From positions 145,490,091 through 145,554,090 of the forward strand of contig NC_081406.1 of assembly GCF_030272615.1 (NCBI RefSeq): a DNA stretch of 64,000 bases, read 5' to 3'. Below the pieces are notes generated by a model, which was not told the DNA's origin, made no database searches, and worked only from the letters and a program-made list of their open reading frames with translations. The DNA is from Cryptomeria japonica. Lineage: Eukaryota > Streptophyta > Pinopsida > Cupressales > Cupressaceae. Below, piece after piece: positions 26,592-38,000 of the stretch (within the stretch, counting starts at the first letter, position 1; each line of letters opens with the position of its first letter). A program made the position numbers and the translations under genes.

Positions 26592-27759
26592 TGATGAATA
26601 CTAAGAGGGGGGGGGTGAATTAGTATACCAAAAATCTTTTCACTAAAACACTTACATAGTCTAAAGATAAACCGGTAAAGCAGTCTGACAGTCAAATCGG
26701 TTACCACACATGCAAACCAAAATGCGAATAAAGCATTCACCCACAAAAGCAATACAACCATAACATAGGATATTTGACATGGAAACCCAACTGGGAAAAA
26801 ACCACGGTGAGATGGAACTCACAAGTCACTATCTGTAGAATAGAAACCAGACTGGTTAAGGTCAGACCGGTTAAGGTCTTACAATGTTCTTCACTAGAAC
26901 AGATCCTGTTAAGAATCTCAATCTTTGTTAGGAGATAAGTCCGATTAAAGACTACCTTGTTAGAGGATTTTAGATTCACATGTGTGAACCACCTTGTTAG
27001 AGGATTTTACAAAGGCTTTGAGGCCTACTCGGTCAAGGGCTACAGACTTGTCAAAGATGTGAGTAATCAACAAGTGTTTGTATCTAATAGCACAAACTGC
27101 TTGGTTAGATCCAGTATTGCTCACAGCTAATGCATTCTAGCATTACTTCAGTCTTCTCTCTCTCTCTCTAACAATTACAACTTGATCTTCTCAGATAAGA
27201 TCATTCTCCACTTCCACCTTAAACCCTAGCTCAACATTAACCCTTTCAGCAACCACCTAAAACCCTAGAAATGATGTCCTTTTAAAAGAATCTGATTTCA
27301 TGTCGGTCCAATAGGATTACTTTACAATTTCCTAGGTTCAATAAATCTAGACATACTCAGTAACATGACACAAAAAGTACCGTCAATGTGTCGGCACCGT
27401 CAAACAATTGGTGGATTGGTAACTCATCACAAAATGTCGGTTGGTAACTCATCACAGAGTATTTACTGGTTCCTACAAAATACCGGTTGTCGGTTTAACA
27501 AAAATGAAGACTGGTAAGAATGTGTTGTGCCGCTTTGCTCCCTCGTACCGCTTGTGATCTGCGAACTGCTTGGGGTTGACATGCCGCTTTAGACCGGGAA
27601 ATACATTATGCAAAATCGCCACTAGTCTAGAGACTAGTATACAACATACCGGTTGGAACAAATACTGGTTGAGCATAAGCTCATACATATAAAGGGGATC
27701 TCAATACAAGTGTGTGTCCATCAATGACAATCATAGCATAAACCACAAAAATGCCAACA
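26592..27759 (-). repeat. 3' LTR of element B
   Basis: It reads TGATGAATACTAAG...ATGCCAACA on the plus strand and is closely similar to 40128-41295 over its whole length, with scattered substitutions and a few small indels. It includes a (CT)n run near 27160. Confidence 0.95.
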
Positions 27760-28113
27760 ATCTCCCCCTTTGGCATTGATGGCAACACTTAGGAAAATAA
27801 AATTTTGACATCTAAGTGTTTTACAACAAAAAACTTGCCATTAACAAAATTGCTCCCCCTAAGCATATACACTATCCCTTAATCAACAGAGTGTATAGCA
27901 ATTTTGCATTCAGAGCATAATCATCAGAGCATATAGCATATATCATAGCATATATCAAAATTTCAAAATAGATACTTCTCCCCCTGATATACTTCTCCCC
28001 TGATATATCAAAATTTCAAAATTTAAAACCAAAAACTAGATATACTTCTCCCCCTTTGCCAACAATGACAAAGTACCACTGAAAAACCTGTTTCCATACA
28101 TATGTAAAAGAGT
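27760..28113 (-). other. Element B 3' untranslated region and polypurine tract
   Basis: The minus strand reads CCAAAGGGGGAGAT just before the LTR (27760-27771). Further purine-rich blocks of the same kind lie at about 27848, 27979 and 28047 (CTCCCCCT on the plus strand). Multiple polypurine tracts upstream of the 3' LTR are a described hallmark of Sirevirus-type Copia elements. Confidence 0.7.
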
Positions 28114-30770
28114 TTATGACAATAATGAATAATACTTGTCAAAAACCACTTTATAGTCCTGCAAAAATTGTTTCATGGAAAGGGACCAGGACTCAAGTAG
28201 GGAGGTTGCCACTTCCTTCTCTGTCTGCATCTGTGATACATGTTCCTCCATGGCATCTATTGTGCTCAGTTCTTGTGTGACTATCAGGGCATCCAAGTTC
28301 AGATAACATTTCTGGAGAATTTACAGTCGTGGAAGTAATACTAGCTGATGCTCCTGCAAATCCCTAGACCTTGTGCTGATCTCTTGCTCTATCTTGGCTG
28401 ACTGGATCTGGAACCGGTGAACGGTTTGCCCATATGCTGCAAAGGAGTCGTAAGGAGTCTTGAATGTGCTCAAGTAGGACTATAAGTCCATTTGAAGCTG
28501 TTGCTTCTTGGCTAGCACATCATCACAAAATAGATGAGGTTGATAGATTTTGTTGAGTAGCAAGTTTCCCTCATCCAAGGCACTCCTTATGTCCTTTTGA
28601 TCCTTTAGCAGTTCAATCCTAAGCTCATTCAATTTCTTCACTAGAGAAACATTAAGAGCCTTTTGGTGCTCTTTCTTTACATTGGCCTCTGCTTCTTCTT
28701 CTAGACTCTGCACCTGATCATCCACTACAGTACATAGAAGTTTGAGTTGTGCTAGTGACGAATCAGTGTCAGGAAGATTAGTGTCGGGTATTAGACCGGT
28801 AAGTGTATCTACAGCTGCCTGGATGATGTCCTGTTCCTTTTTCCTGTGAATGATCTCAAGGCGCTCTTGAGCAACCTTGATGCTCTGCACAAGCTCTGAC
28901 TCACTTGCAGATTGGAGATCGATAGGACTAGAGAGATCAACCGGTGAGGGTTGACTTCCGGTTGCCTTCAGAGTCTCCACCTGAGAACTTTTTGCCGCTT
29001 CTCGTTCCTTGGCTTTTTCAGCTTTCTTCTTTTCCGCTTCTCTTCTCTTCTCTTCTTCCTTGTCTTCCTCTACCTTTTTCTTCTCCTCTACTCTCCTCTT
29101 CTACTCTTCCTTTTCTTCTTCTTCCCTCTTCTTCTTCTCTTCCTCTTCCTTTTTCTTCTTCTCTTCCTCTTCCTTCTTCTTCTTTTCTTCCTTGTCCTCT
29201 TCTTCTTTCTTCTTCCTTTCTTCTTATTGCTTCTTCTTTTCTTCATCTTTTCTTTTCTCCTCTTCCTCTTTTCTCTTCTCTTCCTCTTTCTTTTGTTCCT
29301 CATCTTCATCCTTCTTCTTTTTCTCTTCCTGATCTTTTGCTGCTTGCTATGTGTCCACAACTTGTTCACCACCCTGATCAACCCGTTGCCTCTATTCAGT
29401 ACCCTCAGAAGGTATGTCTTGAGTGACATCTTCTACATCCAGGGCATCGACATCTATGGTGTCGATTGGTTCTTCCACCAGGTTTCCTTCCTCATCAAAA
29501 ACCTCATCCGGTTTGGAAATAACTGGTTCCTTTTCCACTTGGAGGTTGGCCATTCGTGCTTTGTGAAAATTGATAGCATGGGCCATGTGCTAATGTGTAT
29601 CTTTTTCTACATCATCAACTCTCCCCTCCAACAACCATAGTCTTCTTCTCCTTGTGAAGAAGAGACCTTTATTTTGATCCAATACATCAAACAATTCTAA
29701 ATTTGAGAGTTCGGGGAAGTACTGTGCAAAAACTTTCTCCCTAATCTCTTGTTCCTTTTCAATGGCAATGCACCATTTGTTATCCAATGCTTTAAATAAT
29801 GAATCCAGTGTCTGAGATTTAATCTCTGATGGTGACCGGTCATTTTTACATAAATAAAGAATGATTTCCTGTAGTACTTCATCTTTTTCCTCACTATTGA
29901 ATTCATCATAATAATCTATTAAATCATGAAGTAACTTTCTCCTAGTATTCTTTACTGTTGTTTGACAATGTGTCAAAGGTTTGTAAGAGGAGATATCTAT
30001 ATTTACCGGTGCGGATGTTGCCGGTTCATTCTTCTTCATCTTCTTGGTCTGTCTAGCCTTCTTTGGCTATTCATTAGACTTGGTTTCTTCGGAGTCTGGT
30101 TCATTTGCCTTAGTCTTCCTCTTCCTTTCGAAGACTTTTGCCAGTGTTACCTCCGGTTTCTTCTTTGCCGGTGACCGCTTGGTCACTCTTGGAGTCGCAG
30201 TGGTAGCTGGTGCCGATGCTACAGGCACTGCCTTAGGTTTCTTAGCTGCCAGTTCTTTTCCCTTCTTCACCGATGGTTCTTCAACTAGTGCGATCCTCTC
30301 CAAGTAGGTTCCAGTCCTCTTAGCCTTTGGATCAAGTGGCGAGGCAATAAGGGTTGAAGCATACCCTTCCAGCATGTCAAACATGACCTCATAGCCCATA
30401 GGCTCCACTTCCTCCATTCTAGGCTCAACAGCCTCCATTAGACATTTGTCCACTTGAATAGTGAAACATATGTCATCCTCGTATTTCTTTAATATGTCAC
30501 CTGAGATTCTTACCCTTTGATTCATCTTTCTTTTGAACTCATCAAAGTATTTGTTCAATACTTCAGGGTAGCCGATTCCAATGGCTTGCACACTTTCCTT
30601 TATCTGCTTGGTTACCGGTTGGTCAGGGGACCACTGGACATCTCCTACACCCAGAAAGTAGCCTTGGAAATAGAAAAACAACTCCACCAGTAGTTGTCCA
30701 AACTTAAACCTCAGTGAATTGTCCTTTTTGATTGCCTTAAGATTTAATAGGAGTTGCCTCTGCATATCGG
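28114..30770 (-). pseudogene. Element B ORF2, C-terminal three quarters
   Basis: A single minus-strand frame runs from the D insertion site to a TAA at 28114-28116, with premature stops at about 30067, 29590, 29392, 29347, 29224, 29101, 28480 and 28321 but no frameshift. Order: conserved segment (FKFGQLLVELFFYFQGYF, then DVQWSPDQPVTKQI, then YEVMFDMLEGYASTLIASP), then a Lys/Pro-rich basic linker, an acidic part, and a long Lys/Glu coiled coil encoded by the polypyrimidine tract. The C-terminal helical domain ends DAMEEHVSQM...LLESW...VFDKYYSLLS. The conserved parts match element A's ORF2 residue for residue over long runs. Function unknown; no enzymatic motif seen. Together with 36931-37556 it makes 1,095 codons. 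Confidence 0.85.
28985..29335 (-). repeat. Polypyrimidine/polypurine tract encoding a Lys/Glu coiled coil
   Basis: The plus strand is almost pure C/T (CTTCTTCTCTTCCTCTTCC-type) for about 350 bp. On the minus strand the in-frame translation is a KKKEEEEKKRREEE-type charged helix inside ORF2 of element B. Frames on the plus strand across it are artefacts. Confidence 0.9.
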
Positions 30771-30775
30771 TGCAT

Positions 30776-31828
30776 TGTAGGTCCTGGGGACAACTAAGAG
30801 GGGGGGTGAATCAGTTGTCTAATAAATTCAAACCAAAATCTTATTAACCAACTTAATGCTTAATACCGGTAAGATAGTTAAATGTGCCGGTAAACAGTGT
30901 TAACAGGAAATGTTGTACTGGTAAGAATTAATGCATGAAACATAAGCACAAAGTCAACCACAACACATGACACAAATATTTGTACGTGGAAACCCTGTAA
31001 GGGGAAAAACCATGGTGGGAAACCTTACCCACAATCAGATGATACTACTGCAGATAGTAAGTGTACAAAGAGGGGTTTGCACATGCAGAGAGGCCAACAT
31101 CCTAGAGCTCACTGCTCAAACACAAATGGGAGTCACACTGACTACAGTTGGATGGTTAAATCCAATGAGAATGTACTCCACAAAATAGCATCTTCATATG
31201 CTAGATTCAGTACCGGTGTAATGCTGATATGCTTCTACAAAAACCTAACTTCACCTTCAAATGATGTCTTCATGTATATCTCTGCTTGATCTCACATATA
31301 TCCTTCCTTAAATCTTTTTCGCATTCCCCATTTGATCTTACAAATAAGATCTTACATTTATACCATACCCTAAGACCAATTTTAGTAGGTCGGCTCTACA
31401 AGATATTACAATAAAACATTTTACAAATAATACAATATCCAATGCAATAACCGATTGAACATGTCAGCTTAATGTTTTTATAACAATAATAAATCATCTC
31501 CATAGCGTGCCATGCTGATCTGGAAAAGATAAACCTGCTGGTGTAACCCTAGATAACCTGGACCTATTTGTCGGTAAAAGCAAATATGCAAATAAGAATA
31601 TACCAATGATATTACTTCAAGGAAAAGTGTCCACATGATGTCTTTGACATTACCAAGTGTCTTCCATGTCATTGCAGGTACCCGTGAACATTATATCCTA
31701 CTGGTTAACCATATACCGGTGATTGTTTGAACAGTTTACTGATTGCCGGTGAATGTTGCTGGATCTCCAAAGTAGGTGTATTTAGCAGGTGTTGACATCA
31801 ATGACAAAACCATACCAAAATACCAACA
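30776..31828 (-). repeat. 3' LTR of Copia element D
   Basis: On the plus strand it starts TGTAGGTCCTGGGG and ends AATACCAACA, and it pairs with 35870-36925. It carries the GAGGGGGGGTGAATCAG box, the ACGTGGAAACCC box and (on the minus strand) a polypurine tract at its outer side (31829-31840). Confidence 0.95.
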
Positions 31829-32195
31829 ATCTCCCCCTTTGGCATTGATGGCAACACAAGATGGAAAAACCATCAAAGTGCCAAAATAGAAATGCCAAGT
31901 ACAAAAACCAATTCTCCCCTTGGGAGTAATATGTGTTTATACAAAGATTTATTTACAATACCAATTTCTCCTCAAAAAGATAATGCATTTTTCCATATAT
32001 TTTTCCTTAATGTTTTTCCATATATCTCTCCCCCTTTGACATCAAATGCCAAAGTCACAAAAAGGTCAAGTTCATACAAAATACCAACCAATTCAATATA
32101 CCAACTACTCCCCCTGAGAAGTAGCTTCCTCATCAAATACTGGAATTAAAGATTTGTCCATTTAATTCTGTCGGTTGATGACAATCATCAATTGT
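31829..32195 (-). other. Element D 3' untranslated region
   Basis: It holds the polypurine tract at 31829-31840 plus additional CTCCCCC blocks (plus strand) at about 31914, 32029 and 32108. No coding sequence was found between the RNase H end and the LTR, so there is no envelope-like ORF. Confidence 0.75.
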
Positions 32196-35100
32196 CTAAG
32201 TCTCTACCGGTGGAGGTAAGACTCCGAGCTGATCTCTGAGACACTCAAAAGTTTCCTTAGGCAAAGGTTTTGTAAAAATATCTGCAAGCTGTTCTTTAGT
32301 ATTCACATAAACTAGTTTTATTTTTCCTTTTCTTCAACTTTTTCCCTTAGAAAATTCAGTTTGATAGAAACATGTTTTGTTTTAGAATGTAATACTGGAT
32401 TCTTAGATATATCAATTGCTGCAGTGTTATCACAATATATAGTAATAGGTTCGTTGCATTTTACCTTTATGTCTTTCAACATTTGCTTAAGCCAAAGTAC
32501 CTGTGTACAGTTTGTTGCTACTGCAACATATTCTGATTCTGCTGTTGATAAAGATGTACAACTCTGTTTCTTACTTAACCAAGAAACTAATCTCTTTCCA
32601 AGAAAGAATGCTCCTCTAGTGGTGCTCTTTCTATCATCCACATCTCCTGCCCAATTTGCATCTGTGTATGCATATAGATCAAAATTTTCATCTTTAGGAT
32701 ACCATAATCCAAGATTTGCTGTGCCTTGTAAGTACCGAAAAATCCTTTTTACTGCTGATTCATGATTTTCCTTGGGATTACTCTGAAATCTAGAAACTAT
32801 ACATACTGCATTCATAATATCAGGTCTGGTTTGTGTCAAATACACTAAACCTCCTATCATAGATTTGTATCTAGTTGGATTAACAGGTGTAGATTCATCC
32901 CTTTGAGATAATTTGTCATTTGTAGTCATAGGTGTGCTTACCAGTTTAGAGTTCTCCATCCCAAATTTCTTGAGTAGTTCTTTCAAGTACTTAGATTGAC
33001 TCAAAAATATGCCTTTATCAGTCTGTAAAATCTACAATCCCAAAAAGAATTTTATTTCTCCAATCATAGACATTTCAAATTCATGCTGCATTTTAAGAGA
33101 AAATTCTTTGCATAATCCATCTTCTCCTCCAAAGATTATATCATCAAAAAATAATTCCATAATCAAAATGTCATCATTAGTTACTTTGTAATATAAATTG
33201 CTATCTGCATTTCCTTTAGTAAAACCAATTTTTAAAAGATACTTATCCAATCTTGCATACCAGGCTCTTGGAGCTTGTTTTAGTCCATACAGATCTTTTA
33301 TTAATCTGCAAACCATATCATTGTTATCTGTTAAAGAAAATCCATCGTGTTGTTCAATATAGACTTCCTCTTCAAGATCTCCATTCAAAAATGTACATTT
33401 AATATCCATTTGATAAACTTTGTAATCCTTATGAGCTGCAAAGGCCAAGAATAATCTAACTGCCTCAATTCTGGCTACCGGTGCAAAGGTTTCATTGTAA
33501 TCAACTCCTTCTTTCTGAGAATATCCCTTACACACTAGTCTTGCTTTATTCCTGACAACCTTACCATCTTCATTGAGTTTGTTTCTAAATACCCATTTGG
33601 TTCCAATTACATTTTTATTTTCAGACCGGGGAACTAATGTCCAAGTATTATTTTTCTCAATTTGTCCTAATACTTCTTCCATAGCTTTAATCCAAAATTT
33701 ATCTTCACATGCCTCATTGATAGATAATGGTTCAATTTGAGAAATAAGACATACTTCTTCATTTGCCAATCTTCCTCTTGTCATGACTCCTTTAAATTTG
33801 CTTCCAATTATCTGATCTTCAGAATGATTCAGTCTTACATACCGGGGTGTCTTAGTCTGTTGTTGTTCTTCAATTACTATGGTATCCTCTGATGATACCG
33901 GAGTAACTGGATCATCATTCTGTATCGGTGGATTTACTGTTGGTTCATTTGTCATAATTTCTCTTACCGGTTCAGAGTCTATATACCTTGAAGTTCCTCT
34001 GAATTGTTCATCAATCTTTACATTTGTACTCTCAACAATTTTCTGTAATCTTTTATTAAAGCATCTATACGCTTTACTCTTAGATGAATAACCAAGAAAT
34101 ATTCCTTCATCACTTCTAGGATCAAACTTGCCAATATACTCATCTCTTCTAATATAACATTTACTTCCAAAAATTCTGAAATACTTAAGAGTAGGAGTAT
34201 TACCAAACCATAGTTCATGAGGGGTCTTACTGGTTTCACCTTTGATGTGAACTTTGTTGAATGTATAGACAACAGTGCTTACTGCCTCTCTCCAGTACAC
34301 GTGGTAGATTTGCTTCTGATAACATACTTCTTGCTGCATCCAAAATAGTTCTATTTTTCCTTTCAACAACTCCATTCTGTTGTGGTGCCCGAGGTGCTGA
34401 TAACTGTATTTTGATTCCATTTACTTCATAGAATGTATTAAAATCTCTAGATGTGAATTCTCCTCCTTGATCTGATCTTAAACATTTAATTTTCTTACCG
34501 ATTTCATTTTCAACCATTGCTTTGAATAGTTTGAACTTCCCAAGTGCTTTTGATTTTTCCCTGAGAAAAGTCACCCAACACATTCTAGAATAATCATCAA
34601 TAATTAGCATGAAATATCTATCTCCTTGTAAGCTTTTAGTTCTAGCCGGACCACATAAATCAGTGTGAATTAAATCAAGAGCATTATTGGATTTTTCAGG
34701 AATACTTTCGAAACTAGTTCTAACTTGTTTTCCAAATTGACATTCCTTGCAAATTGTATTATGAGGTTTCATAATTTTAGGTAGATCTCTAACTGCCTTA
34801 GAAGTACTGATTTTTACCATGCAATCAAAATTTACATGACATAGTCTTTAATGCCATAGCCAACTTTCATCTATATGTGCAATTAAGCATGCCTTTTCAC
34901 TGTTATTCAAATGAAAGATATTACCTCTAGTGTAATTACCGGTTGCAATTTCCAAACCAGTTCTATTCATGATTTTGCATTTTCCATTTTTAAATTGTAA
35001 CTGAAAACCTTTCTCAACTAATTGACCAACACTTAAAAGATTATGTTTTAATCCTTCAACATAGTAAACATTGTCAGTGTTATGTTTACCATCAAGAGAT

Positions 35101-35810
35101 ATTGAACCCTTACCTTTGATTGAACAGGCTTTGTCATCTCTGAATCTTACTAAACTTCCATTGTATTCTTGAAAGTTCAAGAATTTGCCTTTTTCTCCAG
35201 TCATGTGATGTGAGCATCCTAAGTCAATAATCCATTCATCCTTTGATTCAACTTTAGCTGCTAGGGCTTGTTCTACCAGTTGAGCAATAGGTACCGGTTG
35301 ATCTTCTATTATAGCAACAATGACCCATCCGTTGTCTGCTGGATCCTCATCAGAATCATCAGTCACACCTTCATCAACAATGTAACAAGATTTATCTTTG
35401 TTTTTCTTAAATCTATATCTCTGATATTTAGGATTAGGTTTGTATGTCCTAGCTTCTTCTCTTAGTCTAGCATGTCTATCAGGGCATCTTGAAGCCATAT
35501 GACCAATCTAATTGCAGTTGAAACATTTAAAGGGTACTTTACCTTCATACTTACTTCCAATTGGACCTTTTGGCATTTTTCTTGCAAATAGTGCTTCAAG
35601 TTCTTCAAGCTCTTCATTCTCCTTCCTGGTTTCTTCAAGTTCTCTTGCATAAAAGGCTCTCTAGTCTGATTTGTCAAAAGATGGAGCAGATGATGTTGAT
35701 GCTTTGAAGGCCAAATCAGTTTTTATAGTAGCAACATGACCAAATTCCTCAATTTCAAAAGTTGAAAGTTTTCTAATCAATGTATCCTTTCTAAAATAAT
35801 TAGTAGACAT
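32196..35810 (-). pseudogene. Copia gag-pol polyprotein of element D (decayed)
   Basis: It starts at the ATG at 35810. The gag part is only ~100 codons before a zinc knuckle CFNCN*IGHMASRC (about 35500-35540, TAG inside it), so the usual N-terminal gag domain is missing. Protease follows: WIIDLGCSHHMTG, where the catalytic DSG has become DLG. Integrase has CKECQFGK, HTDLCGP, LRSDQGGEF and NGVVERKN. A frameshift near 34300-34400 precedes the rest of integrase and the reverse transcriptase ([41 protein letters not shown] in place of YVDD). RNase H has YTDANWAGD, SLSTAESEYVA and YCDNTAAI. Further stops at about 35660, 34846 and 33029. A frameshift near 32320 precedes the tail (KEQLADIFTKPLPKETFE). 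Not functional as it stands. Confidence 0.95.
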
Positions 35811-35855
35811 TGGATCTCCTCAAGTTGTTAAACTTCTGCAAAAAAAGAGGACTAG

Positions 35856-35867
35856 GCTCTGATACCA
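35856..35867 (-). other. Primer-binding site of element D
   Basis: The minus strand reads TGGTATCAGAGC two bases inside the 5' LTR end, the standard initiator-methionine tRNA site of plant Copia elements. Confidence 0.93.
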
Positions 35868-35869
35868 AT

Positions 35870-36925
35870 TGTAGTTCCCGGGGACAACTGAGAGGGGGGG
35901 GGGTGAATTAGTTGTCTAATAAATTCAAACCAAAATCTTATTAACCAACTTAATGCTTTATACCGATAAGACAGTTAAATGTGTCGGTAAACAATGTTAA
36001 CAAGAAATGTTGTACCGGTAAGAATTAATGCATGAAACATAAGCACAAAGTGAACCACAACACATGACACAAATATTTGTACGTGGAAACCCTATAAGGG
36101 GAAAAACCACGGTGGGAAACCTTACCCATAATCAGATGATACTACTGCAGATAGTAAGTGTACAAAGAGGGGTCTGCACATGCGGAAAGGCCAACAACCT
36201 AGAGCTCACTGCTCAAACACAAATGGGAGTCACACTAACTACAGTTGGATGGTTAAATCCAATGAGAATGTACTGCATAAAATAGCATCTTCATATGCTG
36301 GATTCAGTACTGGTGTAATGCTGATATGCTTCTACAAAAACCTAACTTCACCTTCAAATGATGTCTTCGTGTATATCTCTTCTTGATCTCACATATATCC
36401 TTCCTTAAATATTTTTCGCATTCCCCATTTGATCTTACAAATAAGATCTTACATTTATACCATACCCTAAGACCAATTTTAGTAGGTCGGCTCTACAAGA
36501 TATTACAATAAAACATTTTACAAATAATACAATATCCGATGCAATAACCAATTGAACATGTCGGCTTAATGCTTTTATAACAATAATAAATCATCTCCAT
36601 AGCGTGCCATGCTGATCTGGAAAAGATAAACCTGCTGGTGTAACCCTAGATAACCTGGACCTATTTGCCGGTAAAAGCAAATATGCAAATAAGAATATAC
36701 CAATGATATTACTTCAAGGAAAAGTGTCCACATGATGTCTTCGACATTACCAAGTGTCTTCCATGTCATTGCAGGTACTGGTGAACATTATATCCTGCCG
36801 GTTAACCATATACCGGTGATTGTTTGAATAGTTTACTGATTGCCGGTGAATGTTGCTGGATCTCCAAAGTAGGTGTATTTAGTAGGTGTTGACATCAATG
36901 ACAAAACCATACCAAAATACCAACA
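35870..36925 (-). repeat. 5' LTR of Copia element D
   Basis: It starts TGTAGTTCCCGG on the plus strand and ends AATACCAACA. It pairs with 30776-31828 over its full length. Confidence 0.95.
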
Positions 36926-36930
36926 TGCAT

Positions 36931-37556
36931 AAATCAAAAGATGCATCCTCTTTCATCATTCGGTAAGCAGCATTTACCGCTGCAGCAGATACAAAATTAA
37001 TCTTGCTGGCTGAGAATGTTCTGTATCCAATCACCATTCAAGCGTATTTCACCAGATCATCCTTGATAGGATTGATTGTCATACCTCGTGAATCACTTGT
37101 CGAACCGGTGAGCTTGGTCATTTCCATTTTGCTTACCATTCTTAGGGTTGGCACTTCCCCTGTGTTGCAGAAACCGGTGACTGCATGAATTGCCTCAGGC
37201 ATGATATCATGCGTCCTCTCCAAGTACATCTTGTCACCATGGACTCTGCTCAAGATGATCCTGATGTGATCCTCCATGAAGTCTTCCAGAAAATATACCA
37301 CATTATGGAGTTTCTTCTTCTCTAAGATACTGAACTCTGGTTTGATCTTTTTGTCCTTGCCACAAAATAGACCTAATTGAGTGTGAATAGCTAAAGACCC
37401 TAGGTCTTCTATTTTGCTACCAATATAATCAGAAATTCCTTCTTCGACTATGACTCCAGCTGGAACTTGTGATAAAGCATTATATTTGGCCTTCCTTTGA
37501 ATAAAACTTTCTGACTCTATGGATGTACTCGAACTGGTATGAGATGCAGAAGCCAT
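36931..37556 (-). pseudogene. Element B ORF2, N-terminal part
   Basis: The ATG at 37556 (MASASHTSSSTSIESESF) opens the frame. Conserved motifs are KYNALSQVPAGV, KIEDLGSL, DHIRIILSRVHG and MYLERTH, and AIHAVTGF follows. One TGA lies at 37038-37040. The reading continues to the D insertion at 36930. Removing D and one TSD copy restores the frame exactly into the C-terminal part at 30770, and the joined codons align with element A. By comparison with A the start is reliable. The family is not known to me. Confidence 0.88.
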
Positions 37557-38000
37557 TGTAGAGTATTTCAAGAACACGAAAAATACCTTTCAAATGCAAA
37601 TTTAGGGCTTCCAGATTTTGCTTCACTTCGCTCTCCATCGGATGCCAAATCACCGCTTTGAGTTCTCCACTACCACTTGCAAACTAAATTTGAATCTCTT
37701 TCAAGGTTATCCAATTTCTTGAAATCTAAGCTCAAATCGCCTTTTCTTCGCTCTGCACTTGAAAACTTTTCTTCACTCGAAAACAAATAGTGAGAAATGA
37801 TTTGAAAAATTGCATTTATAGATGTCTCTCACCTACCATCATTAATGCTCCTCTATTAGGGCGTAAACCCTAATTTGCCTTTTTACCATTTCCGGTCTTC
37901 TACCAAGCAACAGATATCACATACCGGTTAAGGTCTTTTACCGGTGTCAACTGGGGGTTCGAAAGCATTTCGCCATTTGCTCCCCCTAAGCCTTTGAGGC
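37557..38000 (-). other. Spacer between ORF1 and ORF2 of element B
   Basis: About 440 bp are without an open frame. Element A has an equivalent ~450 bp spacer (50180-50632), including the similar GGGTAAAAAGG / TTTTTACC stretch, so ORF2 is probably expressed by re-initiation or from a separate transcript. Confidence 0.6.

Larger units (their letters stand above)
30776..36925 (-). mobile_element. Complete Copia (Pseudoviridae-type) retrotransposon 'D', TSD TGCAT
   Basis: LTRs of 1,053 bp (30776-31828) and 1,056 bp (35870-36925) are flanked by TGCAT at 30771-30775 and 36926-36930. Minus-strand order: 5' LTR, primer site TGGTATCAGAGC (complement of the initiator Met tRNA 3' end), short gag, protease, integrase, reverse transcriptase, RNase H, polypurine tract, 3' LTR. 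Integrase before reverse transcriptase is the Copia order. It is inserted in ORF2 of element B in the same orientation. The LTRs differ only at scattered positions, so this is among the younger insertions here. Confidence 0.96.

Noticed and set aside
28951-29640. Plus-strand Leu/Phe/Ser-rich frames of up to 229 codons
   Set aside because: They are the complement of the Lys/Glu coiled-coil part of ORF2 of element B, which has homology support on the minus strand.
28114-37556. Reassigned TAG codon to explain many in-frame TAGs
   Set aside because: The window also has TGA and TAA stops in the same decayed ORFs, and plant nuclear genes use the standard code. Decay by transition mutation is simpler.
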